NCBI GenBank assembly: GCA_038503075.1
Contig: JBCAML010000013.1
Span: forward strand, 558,001 to 622,000
From: Gyromitra esculenta
Lineage: Eukaryota; Ascomycota; Pezizomycetes; Pezizales; Discinaceae
Length of the DNA stretch: 64,000 nt
Direction of reading: 5' to 3'
The position numbers and the translations under genes were made by a program. The notes under the pieces are model-generated. The model was not told the DNA's origin, made no database searches, and saw only the letters and a program-made list of their open reading frames with translations. This document shows, piece by piece, positions 1 through 10,286 of this stretch. Each line of letters begins with the position of its first letter. Within the stretch, counting starts at the first letter, position 1.

Positions 1-775
1 TGTGTGTGGTGTGTGGGAAGGATGGAGCATAAATAACAAGTCTAGAAATATTTATGTAAAGTAGTAGCTTGGCTATTCAGACCTGGGCTTGAATGTAATT
101 ATTGTCGTGAACTTTCCTACTAGCCTGCCGCCGCTCCCAACCCAAAACCAGGCTGTGAGAAAATAGTCCTTAGACGATTAGTACATAGTTTCGAAGTGGA
201 CTATCTTCTCCTTTTTCTTTCCTTCGGGTCCCTAGGGTAAGTTTGAATTCAAAATCAGGTCTGCAAGTTAAATTTGTGAGTATGGGAATAGAGTCAAAGA
301 TCATACAAAATCACTCACCTTGGTTGGTTAGTACACGTGACACCCCAACCATACCTCAACTGGAAGGCCAGCAGGCTAGCCGGACCCTGAATGCCTTTGA
401 TTCACTATTCACTATTCCCTTGCAACCTCGAATTTAAATAATAAAGCACCCTCCAAGATCTAGCTACACATTGATCACTCTTCTAAAAAAATAACTGAAC
501 TAGTAGTGGTTTGTGGGTACGAGGGGGCCTCAAGCCGCTGGCGCGGCTTTTGAGCCCCCCCTTTGCAGGAAGCGAAATTGTAGTAGTAGCGCTTTTGTTA
601 GTTCGCTTAGTGGTATAATATCTCTCCCTTTCTACCAGCTGTCTCCCACCAACACATTAGTGATATAGATCACAAAGAGCTCAAGAGGGATGAACTTATT
701 AATTTATACTATAACCATAGATGGTAACGAAAGCAATGTTATACGGGCGATCACTCTGTCTCCGACACTCAGGGA
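1..775. other. non-coding stretch, no gene recognised
   Basis: No ORF here looks like a gene; the 64-codon ORF at 243-437 has no recognisable motif. The only structure seen is a GC-rich imperfect hairpin at 523-560, listed separately. The right edge is set by the TSD of the solo LTR that starts at 776. Confidence 0.5.
523..560. repeat. strong GC-rich hairpin
   Basis: GCCGC at 534-538 pairs with GCGGC at 543-547 around a 4-nt loop. Pairing continues outward through AA/TT, a 2-nt bulge, CTC/GAG, one mismatch and GGGGG (523-527)/CCCCC (556-560). This gives about 15 paired bases in 38 nt. Function unknown; it could be a relic of an inverted-repeat element or a structured RNA. Confidence 0.6.
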
Positions 776-1186
776 TCTCAAGGGGTGAGGTTTTTCCTTC
801 AAGCTCTCAGGTATCCCCTGAGATGAGCAGTGCTACTTGAGGGAAGAACTAAGCGACGAGAGTGTTTACGAGATTCCACAGGCTCTACGAATGATTCAAG
901 TAAAGAAGACTTGAAGACGGTGGCAGCGGGAGGTTTATGAAATATAACCGAGGTTTGTATTGTGAAATACAAGAGTGACAATAGAAGACGATGCTTAAGG
1001 AAAGAAGAAGGAAAAATACAACAAGAGGAGAAATCCCTTCGCTTATATACCACATTCCAACTTGTTCGATGACAAAGACTTGACTCATTGTAATGGAAAC
1101 CCAAAGAAACACAGAGAACGACAACACAACATAACGACCTGATGCCTCTGTACCTCACGAACCAACGAAAGCAACCATCCATGAAA
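776..1186 (-). mobile_element. solo LTR, TTTCATGG family
   Basis: A 411-bp LTR on the minus strand, the same length and layout as the E3 and E4 LTRs (TTTCATGG start, CCTTGAGA end). It is flanked by an exact 5-bp TSD AGGGA (771-775 and 1187-1191); the bases beyond the TSD differ on the two sides, so the ends are fixed. No internal region remains, as expected after LTR-LTR recombination. Confidence 0.9.
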
Positions 1187-1212
1187 AGGGAACTTAAACC
1201 TAAAAACCCAGA

Positions 1213-1624
1213 TTTCACGGATGAAGTGGAGTGATGGGTTAGGGTTCGGGTAGTGGTGGATGCCGCGGATGATGGGTTTTCATAATGTCTTTGTTGTTCG
1301 GTTACGTTTCGGTTATGAGTCACGAGAGGGACTGCGGGGTATATAAGGACTGGATTTTAGACGGTTGTTGTGGTTTTCTTCTCTTTTCTTTAAGCAACGT
1401 TCTTACCGTACTTCTACTGTATTGTTTTAATACTACCTCGATTCTATCTCAGAATCCTTGCGGTCGCTGTCGCTGAGAAAACCTTTACACTTAACTCGCC
1501 TTGAGTTAGACCCACGTAGGACCTGTAGAAACATCGTGACTCTGATCGCTTGATCTCTCGCTTAAGTAGCACTGCTCACCTTCAGGGATACTGAAGGGCT
1601 TAACGAGGAATCAAGACCGTGAGA
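1213..1624 (+). mobile_element. solo LTR, TTTCACGG family
   Basis: A 412-bp LTR starting TTTCACGG and ending CCGTGAGA, with a TATATAAG box about one third of the way in and the conserved GCAACGT motif downstream of it. The 5-bp TSD is CCAGA (1208-1212 and 1625-1629). It is related to the LTRs of elements A, E1 and E2. Confidence 0.9.
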
Positions 1625-1654
1625 CCAGATCCCATACTTATCTAGACGTTTTCA

Positions 1655-2073
1655 TCTCACGGTTCGATCCTTGTCGAAGCCCTTCTGTATCCCAGAAGGT
1701 GAGCAGAGCTACTTAAACAAGAATCGTTACGATAAGAGTAACGAGGTTTTCTACAGGTCCTACGGGGTCTAACTCAAGGCGAGTTAAGTGGGATAGTGTT
1801 CTACAGCGACAGCGACCGCGAGGATTCTGGGGGAGAATCGAAATAGTATTAAAACAATACGACAGAAGTAAAGTAAGAACGTTGCTTAAAGAAAGAGAAG
1901 AAAAGCCATAACAACCGTCCAAAATCCATCCCTTCCCCCTGCCCGCAATTCTCTTCCACTTATTTCATACTTAGAGCATGGCGAACACAACAAGAACATT
2001 ATAAAGAAAACCATCATCCGTTGCAACCGTTACTTTCCGAACCCTAACCCATCATTCCACTTCATCCGTGAAA
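1655..2073 (-). repeat. element A 3' LTR
   Basis: 419 bp. Next to the 5' LTR it looks identical except at about 1931-1985, where the sequence is heavily altered and the TATAAAAG of the other LTR is replaced by a G-rich run on the minus strand. The end of pol (stop at 2052-2054) lies inside this LTR. Confidence 0.9.
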
Positions 2074-5000
2074 GTAGCTCCCCCTCTTAAGCGTGAGCTC
2101 CTGCGAATACTAGGAGCATTATCCGTCACTTGGTTCAGGAACGTCTCGAGAGCAGAGGTCTCTTGTAGATCTTCCGCAGGTTCCCAGGTGGGATGAGCGT
2201 ATCCGGTCCACTCGACAAGGTATTGTAGCCGTCCGCGATAGGTTCTTTGATCAAGAATCTTTTCAATAAAGTACTCCTCTTGTTCATTAACTATCACAGG
2301 TGAAGGAGGGAGTATAACTTGTCCAGGTAGAAAGTCACTAGCCGCGGGTTTCAACAAGGAAACGTGAAACACAGGGTGATACTTGACTGACGCAGGGAGA
2401 TCGATCTCATAAGCAAAGGGGGATACGATTTTCTTGACCGAGTAAGGCCCCATCCATTTCCAGTCCAATTTTCGGGCATTACGCACGGTCCTGATATTCT
2501 TCATTGAAACGAAGACTTGATCGTCAACTTGATAGTCTGGAGCTGGGGTTCGGTGCTTATTCGTTGCGGTCTCTTAGATATCTTGGGCTGTTCTTATTTG
2601 CGTTCGTAGATAATCGTATAGTTTTTGCATGGTTTGACTGAACGAAGCCGCATCTAAGCTTTGAGACGTATTCCTGGTGGGACAAAAGGTGGTATCGAAG
2701 CGAGGGTGGTAACCATAATTGGCAAAAAAGGGGGAGACTTTGGTACTGGCTGATTCCTGGTTGTTAGCGGAGAACTCGGCCATTGGCAACCATTTACTCC
2801 AATCGTCTTGTTGATAAGAGACGTAAGAGCGCAAGTATTGCTCCATGACCGCGTTCAGCCGTTCCGTTTGTCCATCGGTTTCCGGGTGAAAGGCCGTAGA
2901 CATCCGAGCTTGAATTCCAAGTCGTTTACAAAGATCCTTCCAAAAGTGAGCTGTGAACTGGGTGCCACGATCAGAGGTGACATGTGTAGGCAATCCATGT
3001 AGCTTCCAAATATGTTGCAAATAGAGGTCGGCTATATCTCGGGAGTTAACCGTAGTATTGCATGGGATTAAATGTCGCATCTTGGATAATCGGTCAACCA
3101 CCACCATGATAGCATCATAGCCGTTAGATTCCGGGAGGCCTGTAACAAAGTCCATCGAGATCTCTTGCCAGGGACGGTTAGGGATTGGTAGGGGGCGAAG
3201 GACGCCTTGAGTTCGTTGGGTATTTGGTTTGGCTCTTTGGCAGGTATGGCAGTTTCGTACATACCGGCTGACTGATTCTCGCATCTTGGGCCAATAAAAG
3301 TTCCGGGCTAGGAGTTCGAAGGTTTTATCACGCCCTGGGTGGCCTGCCGCTGGGGTGTCATGGTGTCTTCGGATAAGTTCAAGTCGGAGAGGGTCAAGGT
3401 TGGGAACATAGAGACAATCGCGGTAGTGTAATAGGTTGTTCTTATTACTGCATTCGCTTAAGGTGATTTCCTTGGATTGTTGTTCTTTATTCTTCAATGC
3501 CGTGAGTATCTTTTCCGGGAACTTATCAGTAATATATCCTTCTTGGAAAAGTTTAAAAAGGGGGGCGTCCAATTCAGCGGCTTCATTTGACAAAGAAGCC
3601 GACAACAAACTTATCTTGGGATCAATATTCTCCTTCTTTAATACCACTTGGCTTTGATGCGCCAATCTTTCATCCCCTTCCTTGGGGAGATCTCCTGATC
3701 TCCTTGTCAATGCGTCGGGCTTTCCTCCTTGAGTACCTGGTCGATATGTAATTACAAAGTCGAACCGGGAAAGATATTCAGCCCATCGGGCTTGGCGGCG
3801 ATTCAGTTGTTTGGTACTCATAAAATATTCAAGATTTTTATGATCACTGATTACGTCGATGGGGTGCTTAGATCCTTCTAATTCCGGGCGCCATTCCTCG
3901 AAGACTCGGATGATTGCCAGTAGTTCCTTATCATAAATCTCGTAATTGCATTCTGCGGGGGAATGTTTTTTCGAGAAGAAAGCCACTGGATGTAAGACGC
4001 CATTATCATCGTATTGAGATAGGACTCCTCCCGATACAAAGTCGGAGGCGTCCGTTTCTACGATAATCTTTTTATCAGGGTCAAAATGAATGAGGATAGG
4101 GGCAGTGGTAAAGGCATGTTTGAGGTTCTCGAAAGCAATATCTGCTTCAACCGTCCATTCAAAAACTATCCCTTTTTTTGTGAGTGCTGTGAGGGGTGAG
4201 GCAAGTTTGGAGAATCCCAGGATAAATCGACGGTAAAAATTGGCGAAACCTAGGAAGGCTTGGACGTCTTTAACGCTTCTTGGTGTTCCCCATTCCCGGA
4301 CGGCTTTAAGTTTCTCCTCGTCCATCTTGATGCCCTCAGGAGTGAGGATGAGGCCCAAATACTTCGTGGTTTGTACCTCAAATTCGCATTTTTCCGGTTT
4401 CAACAGGATGTCGTTGTCTTTGAGCGTTTGGAGAACCTTTCGTACGTGGGTCTGATGTTCGGCGAAGGTATCACTATAAATAAGGATATCATCCAGATAG
4501 GCCGTACAGAAGATGTCCAGATATTCGGTAAGACAGTCGTTCACGAAGCGTTGGAATGTACCGGGGGCGTTGGTCAAGCCGAATGGCATTACTTGATACT
4601 CGTATAGCCCGTATCGGGTGCGAAAGGCTGTCTTCCATTCATCTCCTTCGGCAATGCGTATCTGGTGGTAACCCTCGCGTAGGTCGAGCTTAGTATACCA
4701 TTGCGCCTTTGCTAATCGATCGAGCGTTTCTCGGATGAGAGGAGAAGTATATCGGTCCTTGACTGTGATCGCATTTAGGCCCCGATAGTCAACACATAAT
4801 CGTAAAGAGCCATCGGCCTTTTTAACAAAGAGAACGGGGGATCCTGCAGGGGAAGAACTAGCACGGATAAACCCTTTCTCTAGATTGTCCTCAATATATT
4901 TTTTTAGGACAATGAGCTCTTCTCGGGACATTCCGTACAATGGTCCGAATGGGGCGTCTTTTCCTTCTTGGAGTTGTATCCGATGGTCATAAGATCGGCG

Positions 5001-5756
5001 AGGTGGTAGGCCTTGAGCTTTAGTTTTGTCGAACATGTCAAGGAATTCGTGGTACTTGGATGGGATCCTTGCTTTCCATTCTTCCTTACTGGTCTTCTCT
5101 TCTAGGATTTTATTAATCTCGTAGAGGGACATAGCGTAGGCTTGGGAGGAGTGTTTCCGGGTGAGAGTCCTAAAGCTGGCGGCTCCAATAAATGATAGGT
5201 TTAATCTAGGTGGAGCGGGAATCGAGGGTGTTGATACAGGGGGTAGACGAGGGGCACAACGGGTAGTGCAGAGTTTAGAATTAAACTCAATGCGTTTATC
5301 GGCAAAGTGAAGGTGAACATCATGGTGGTTCATCCAAGGAATTCCCAATACTAGAGGGTAGTGTCCGAGTTGGGTTACAAAGCAGGGGGCTTGTTCTTGG
5401 TGTTGTTGAATGGATAAGTTAACGTTGGCGAGGTGAGTAATATCTCCCGAGGCAACTGGGCGACCGTCGATTACCTCAAGCTGTCTGGGTATTTTTAGAG
5501 GAGAGAGTGGAAGGGAGTGGTGACTCGCGAAATTCTTGTCGATGAATGCAAATCCAGAGGCTCCAGTGTCTAGTAAAGCGTGTGTTTTGATGATTTTATT
5601 GTTATGGGAAATATTGCACGAAACTACAAAATGTTCCCCATCTAACTGATCCTCCACGCTTAAACTAGAAACTGAAAACCCAGAAATTGAAAATGCAGAC
5701 AAAGGAGAAGAAGACGGAACCAAGGCAGGGTCACTGGTCAGCCTTGGTTGAACTAG
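2052..5756 (-). pseudogene. pol: Pol polyprotein of element A, one nonsense codon
   Basis: 1,235 codons in the -1 frame relative to gag. In order: aspartic protease (LLDTGASGFAFID), reverse transcriptase (catalytic YLDD in TAYLDDILIYS), RNase H (VETDASDF and DHKNLEYF), integrase zinc finger (HH...CHTCQRAK), integrase core (MDFVTGLPES, TSDRGTQF, FHPETDGQTERLN), GPY-type module (KWMGPYSVKK) and chromodomain (YFIEKILDQR...YLVEWTGYAHPTWEP). A TAA at 2574-2576 replaces a CAA that is intact in E2, so full-length Pol is not made. Downstream of that stop the frame is again open to 2052. The nonsense change is C to T at a CpA site, which is RIP-like, but one site proves nothing. Confidence 0.92.
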
Positions 5757-5762
5757 TTTAAA
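5718..5762 (-). promoter_or_regulatory. -1 programmed frameshift signal, element A
   Basis: The heptamer T-TTA-AAC (5756-5762) is in the gag frame and immediately precedes the gag TAG. After a 6-nt spacer, AACCAAGG (5742-5749) and CCTTGGTT (5718-5725) form a perfect 8-bp stem with a 16-nt loop. Pol is open in the -1 frame from this point. The same layout is seen in four other copies. Confidence 0.85.
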
Positions 5763-7087
5763 GCCTCACTTGAGGCGTTGGCGGATTCTAGAGCGAAAAA
5801 CTGAGGTGGGAGAGGTGGTGGTGGTAGGGAGGAGGCCGGAGGGGTGCGGTTAGCGGGTGGTGCGGTGAGAGCCCCTCTCATTGTTGGTTTCTTTGGGGCG
5901 GAAGGGCAGTTGGCATAGGAGTGATCAGGGGCGGCGCAGAACATGCACTTGCCTGTGGAGCGGCGCCATTGTTTCTCCTCTTCCGATAGCTTTCTCCTGC
6001 CGTTGGTCATCGTGTATCTTTGGTCCTGAGGGGGGCGAGAAATATTGCTAGTACGCCCGAAGGAGAGATCCATGGGGGCTAGGCCACCCGGTACAAACGA
6101 CGAAGCAGGGACGAAAGGGGTCATTGAATTGGAGGCACTGAATTGTCCCATATTTTCGCGATTGTTTCCCCGTTTCTCTGCTTTGCGGGCTCGGATGCGG
6201 TTGTCCATTCGGGTGAGGACTAGGACCATGTCGTTGAGGGTTGCGGGTGTAGCAGCGGCGAAGACCATGGCTTCCTTCAGCTCTTCCGACATACCATGTT
6301 CGAGGGCGTCCATCTTTGAATTTTCATCAAAGTTCAATTGCCCCATGATACGCTGGAAATCCGCCAGGTAGGCGGAAAAGTCTCGTTTGCCCTGTCTGAG
6401 TTGATGGAGCTCTCGACGAGCGGTACCGGTGGGATCGGGGTCACCAAAGGCGGTTTCCAGGGCGGCGATGAGGGCGGCAGCGTCGGTCCAAGTCGTAAGT
6501 CCTGAGGGAAGGACTGTGTGTCGAACTTGCTCCAGAGCTGCTCCTTCCAAGCGGTTAATTGTGTAGAGAATCATAGTGTTCTCATCAGCGAATCGGTCTC
6601 TGTTGACCGCAAGTTTTGAGCGAAGTTGGAGGATAAAACCAGGGAGCTTTGCTCTGGATCCGTCGAATTTCTCTGGGTCCGGCATTCGTTTGGAGCGATG
6701 GGTGGTGGCTGATGGTGGTGGTGGAGTGGCAGCAAGGTTTGGTGGAGCCGGGGGAAGGGAGAGGGCGGCGCGGGCTTCGTTTCGTTCGCGGCGTAGCCGG
6801 TCAATGAGGGTTGATGCGTCACTGACTCGTTGGTCTTGTTGTTGAGCGTGATGGTTGGCATTGTTCGCTTGGATTTGAGCGGTGTTGCGCTTGATTTCTA
6901 GCTCCTGCGTTCCTTCCTGTAGGATGTCGATCTGATCTTCGAGGGCCTGGTTGAGCTCCCGGAGTCGATTATATAACTCGACGGGGTCATCTCTATAGGC
7001 CTGGGCAAATGCTTCTTTTGTAGGGAAGCGAGGTGTGGCAACGGCGGCTCCTTCAGAGGAGGAGGGGACGGGGGCGGGAGAGCTCAT
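5753..7087 (-). CDS. gag: Gag polyprotein of element A
   Basis: 444 residues from the ATG at 7087, the first Met after the LTR; it begins MSSPAPVPSS. The N-terminal third is a predicted coiled coil rich in Glu and Gln. The middle holds the conserved retrotransposon Gag core (MPDPEKFDGSR, then TAFGDPDPTGTARRELHQLRQG). Near the C-terminus is a CCHC zinc knuckle (CMFCAAPDHSYANC, C-X2-C-X4-H-X4-C), followed by a Pro-rich tail. Gag forms the virus-like particle and binds the RNA. The frame is uninterrupted and ends at TAG 5753-5755, directly after the slippery heptamer. Confidence 0.92.
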   Translation of the reverse strand: MSSPAPVPSSSEGAAVATPRFPTKEAFAQAYRDDPVELYNRLRELNQALEDQIDILQEGTQELEIKRNTAQIQANNANHHAQQQDQRVSDASTLIDRLRRERNEARAALSLPPAPPNLAATPPPPSATTHRSKRMPDPEKFDGSRAKLPGFILQLRSKLAVNRDRFADENTMILYTINRLEGAALEQVRHTVLPSGLTTWTDAAALIAALETAFGDPDPTGTARRELHQLRQGKRDFSAYLADFQRIMGQLNFDENSKMDALEHGMSEELKEAMVFAAATPATLNDMVLVLTRMDNRIRARKAEKRGNNRENMGQFSASNSMTPFVPASSFVPGGLAPMDLSFGRTSNISRPPQDQRYTMTNGRRKLSEEEKQWRRSTGKCMFCAAPDHSYANCPSAPKKPTMRGALTAPPANRTPPASSLPPPPLPPQFFALESANASSEALN

Positions 7088-7129
7088 TGTTGCTTTGGCG
7101 TAGGAGGTGTAGATAAGGAAGCAACGTAA

Positions 7130-7543
7130 TCTCACGGTTCGATCCTTGTCGAAGCCCTTCTGTATCCCAGAAGGTGAGCAGAGCTACTTAAACAAGAATC
7201 GTTACGATAAGAGTAACGAGGTTTTCTACAGGTCCTACGGGGTCTAACTCAAGGCGAGTTAAGTGGGATAGTGTTCTACAGCGACAGCGACCGCGAGGAT
7301 TCTGGGGGAGAATCGAAATAGTATTAAAACAATACGACAGAAGTAAAGTAAGAACGTTGCTTAAAGAAAGAGAAGAAAAGCCATAACAACCGTCCAAAAT
7401 CCATCCCTTTTATACCCCGCAATTCCTCTTCATGACTCATAACCGAACATAGCCGAACAACAAGAACATTATAAAGAAAACCATCATCCGTTGCAACCGT
7501 TACTTTCCGAACCCTAACCCATCATTCCACTTCATCCGTGAAA
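7130..7543 (-). repeat. element A 5' LTR (promoter LTR)
   Basis: 414 bp. Read on the minus strand it has TATAAAAGGG near 7409-7418 and the GCAACGT motif downstream of it. The adjacent internal sequence (7117-7129) is complementary to that motif; see the self-priming finding. Confidence 0.9.
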
Positions 7544-7548
7544 TTTCA

Positions 7549-9109
7549 ACTGTAATATAATCTGTATTCAAAGCGATTAATAGACCTTATTCTTTTAAGG
7601 AGAATTTTCTCTGGTGTTATAATATATAAGAATCGTGTTCACGTTTACATCTAGTGTAGAGATAAGTGTACATGGGCTACCTAGTGCCACAGTTTTATAC
7701 GCTTCAAATATGGCTGGGTATTTTCGTAATATCTCAACGATACCAACAGGGCCATGGGATGAAAGTCATCAGACTAGTCGGATGTACACCGGGCATTAAT
7801 CGTAGCCAGTAAGTAAATACATATATGTAGTACATTGTTGAGCACTAGCAGTATTCTGTACATCCGAAGAATCTGAGAATTCTTTCCATTTTATGGCCCT
7901 GTTCAATACCACTGCAGCTGAGATATTATATTATTGTGTGGTGTTAGAAAAAACCCACCCCCAGAATTTGCATAGCAACCAGCCGGCCACTCTCCCCTCA
8001 AGCTTTCTGCTACAATCACAAATAGAGCTATAAGATCGAGACAAAATTTAGAATAGATTTCTAGTATATATCAATATCTCATATACTATTTTTCATAACT
8101 TGATGGCTAGTGGGTTCTCACTTATCATCTATCTTGCTCAAGTCATATGCGCACGTAAAAACCGGTACCCCGAATTTCAACCTTTCTCAATAACTCTTCT
8201 AGTTATTTCTTAATATCTACCCTAGCAAAGATAAGATATTACTTGAGATAGTACTTTGAATGATACATTAATTAATAGTGAAGGTATATGGTAAAGTGAC
8301 ATGGACAACATGTACAGAACAATAAATTTGCCCTGATAATAAAAACCAGGTATCTTATTGAAGTTTTTTTTTTTGTTAAATCATTGTTTCATTGTTTTAT
8401 CTAGGTACAAGAATATCACATGCAACCGAAGTTATAGTGTGAACAAAACCCTACTCTCTCAACCCTCCTAGACAAAAGAAAATACAAAAAAATAAAATAT
8501 CCAGTGAACAAGTACTGTTGGTGGAGCCAATGATTGTGAAGTTTAGTGTGTGTGATTGGTAGAATACTGCTGACCATGGTAGTAGCAGTCTACTGGCGCA
8601 TCAAGCACAAACGAGGTAGAGACAAGGGCGCGCACTAAGCGAGGGTGAAGAGTGGCTGTGATCGAGAGTTGCAGCCGAAGAGAGAAGAGGGGGCTCTTGA
8701 GTCTTGCTAGGAGAGGGCAAAGGGTGAAGAGTGTATCATGATGGATGCTTCCCTAAAAGGGCATCATGAGAGGAGAAGAAGTATCACGAAGCGGGGGTGA
8801 AGCCTAAGTGCTAAAGACTTTTGGCCCTGTGTCACTCCGTTGCAACGCAGAAGGAGGAGTTGTTGCTTCAAGCGAGTGAAGTGTGGAGGAGAGGAAGCAT
8901 GGGTATCTTATTGAAGAGATTTTAGATTCTATATCCTTTATTTGTGTATTAATGTGACTGTTGAAGGGTGATGGGGAAGGGGTTACATAAACAAGCTAAA
9001 CCAAATTGGGACTGGTTTGAGATAAGGGAAGGGGAGGTGGTTGTATTATTATGTGCGATGTTTTTGGTTGCTATACGAACTCCAGAGTTTTTTTTTTTTT
9101 GGCACCGTG
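7549..9109. other. non-coding stretch containing a retroposon
   Basis: AT-rich DNA with no convincing gene. The one clear structure is the 538-bp insertion at 8364-8901 with 15-bp direct repeats. A 13-nt T run at 9088-9100 lies next to the start of the inverted-repeat element at 9110. Confidence 0.5.
8364..8901 (-). mobile_element. retroposed RNA copy (SINE or processed pseudogene)
   Basis: 538 bp flanked by the perfect 15-bp direct repeat GGTATCTTATTGAAG (8349-8363 and 8902-8916). On the minus strand the insert ends in an A11 tract at 8364-8374 that abuts the repeat. A target-site duplication of this length with a terminal poly(A) is the signature of target-primed retroposition of an RNA. 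No coding sequence and no clear pol III box were seen, so the source RNA is unknown. A 7SL- or mRNA-derived SINE and a processed transcript both remain possible. Confidence 0.7.
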
Positions 9110-9732
9110 CTAATGTTGCCAGATTTCATGGATAGTTGTTGTGTTGTTTAGTTAGTGGTACAGGTGTTTCGTCGCGTCGCTTTGTTGTTCTTTTGATATG
9201 TTTCCCTTGGTTTCCTTTACAATGAGTCATATGTTTGTCATCAGAGAGGTGGATTATGAGTATATAAGCGAAGGGATTTCCCCTCTTGTTGTACTTTTTC
9301 TTCTTCTTTCTTTAAGCAACGTCTTCTATCGTACACTCTTGTATTACACAATACAAACCTCGGTTATATCTCATAACCTCACACTGTCACCGTCTTCAAG
9401 TCCTCTTTACTTGAACCACTCGTAGAGCCTGTGGAACCTCGTGAATACTCTCGTCGCTTAAGTTTTCCATTCAAGTAGCACTGCTCATCTCGGGGGATAC
9501 CTGAGAGCTTGTCAGAAAACCTCGCTCCTTGAGACCGGATTGCTATTGCTTTCCCTGTCTAGGAAATAGGTCTGTATCCTTACGCAAATAGGAAACTTAA
9601 CAGCGTGGTGACCAAGTTCTTGGTTACTCCCTCCAAAAACTAACCTACCATAGCTGCTTGTCTTGCCAGGTGATTTTGGTGGGCAGATCTACTTCTATAA
9701 AAGGGAACGCAACAGCAATCTGGCGACATGAG
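9110..9732. mobile_element. MITE-like element with Tc1-type TIRs, split by an LTR
   Basis: The right end (about 9684-9732, reading out to CGACATGAG) and the left end (9110-9123 plus 9540 onward) are diverged copies of the 50-bp TIR of the neighbouring Tc1 transposon. Without the LTR insertion (9124-9539) it is about 207 bp and has no ORF, as expected for a non-autonomous derivative. A TA at 9733-9734 adjoins the right end; the left end is eroded and no TA is visible there. Confidence 0.7.
9124..9534 (+). mobile_element. solo LTR, TTTCATGG family, inside the MITE
   Basis: 411 bp, TTTCATGG...CCTTGAGA, with TATATAAG near 9259. The flanks CCAGA (9119-9123) and CCGGA (9535-9539) are a TSD with one later mutation. 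It lies within the left TIR of the small inverted-repeat element. Confidence 0.88.
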
Positions 9733-9734
9733 TA

Positions 9735-9784
9735 CTCATGTCGCCGGATTGCTATTGCTTTCCCTTTTCGGGTAATTGATCTGC
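9735..9784 (+). repeat. Tc1 transposon left TIR
   Basis: Begins CTCATGTCGCC after the TA at 9733-9734. It differs from the inverted right TIR only at the eleventh base (C here, T there). Confidence 0.93.
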
Positions 9785-9806
9785 GGGCCTCGTGTAACGC
9801 CTTGAG

Positions 9807-10226
9807 TTTCATGGATGGTTGTTGTATTATGATACGGGTGCTTTGTTGTTCTGTTCGGATGTAGGAATGCTTGGTATTGTGGTTGTTCTTTATGTTTCTT
9901 TGGGTTTCCATTTACAATGAGTCAGACATGTGTCATCGAAAGGTCGGATTTTGGGTATATAAGCGAGGGGAACACCCTTCTGTTGTACTTTTCCTTCTTT
10001 TTCTCTTAAGCAACGTCTTCTATAGTACACTCTTGTATTTCAAAATACAAAACTCGGTTACACCTCGTAATCCTTCGCTGTCGCTGTCATCAAGTCATCA
10101 TAGCTTGATCCATTTGTAGAGCCTGTAGAATCTCCGTACACTCTCTCGTTATAGGTTTCTCGTTCAAGTAGCACTGCTCATCTCGGGGGATACCTGAGAG
10201 CTTGACGAGAACCCCGCTCCTTGAGA
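9807..10226 (+). mobile_element. solo LTR inside the Tc1 5' untranslated part
   Basis: 420 bp, TTTCATGG...CCTTGAGA, with TATATAAG near 9956. Exact TSD TTGAG (9802-9806 and 10227-10231). It lies between the left TIR and the transposase start. Confidence 0.92.
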
Positions 10227-10286
10227 TTGAGCCCCAACTCCTGAACCAAAATATTCAGTAACTACCAGCGAGAACTGTCAGTCACG

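Larger units (their letters stand above)
1655..7543 (-). mobile_element. element A: full-length chromovirus (Ty3/gypsy)
   Basis: A complete LTR retrotransposon on the minus strand: 5' LTR 7130-7543, gag 5753-7087, pol 2052-5756 in the -1 frame, 3' LTR 1655-2073. The exact 5-bp TSD TTTCA lies at 1650-1654 and 7544-7548. Pol has protease, RT, RNase H, integrase and a C-terminal chromodomain, which places it among the chromoviruses. One in-frame stop in pol (2574-2576) probably inactivates it. The two LTRs look the same apart from a short patch over the TATA box of the 3' copy. Confidence 0.95.

Noticed and set aside
799..1476. Several ORFs of 60-174 codons over 799-1476 and similar ones at other LTRs (for example 27824-28027 and 39120-39323)
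   Set aside because: They lie entirely inside LTRs, appear identically wherever an LTR occurs, and have no protein-like conservation.
9088..9100. Run of 13 T as the tail of a second retroposon
   Set aside because: No direct repeats flank any candidate insert next to it.
9722..9745. Perfect 24-bp palindrome considered as a stand-alone operator or recombination site
   Set aside because: Fully explained by two Tc1-type TIRs abutting at a shared TA.
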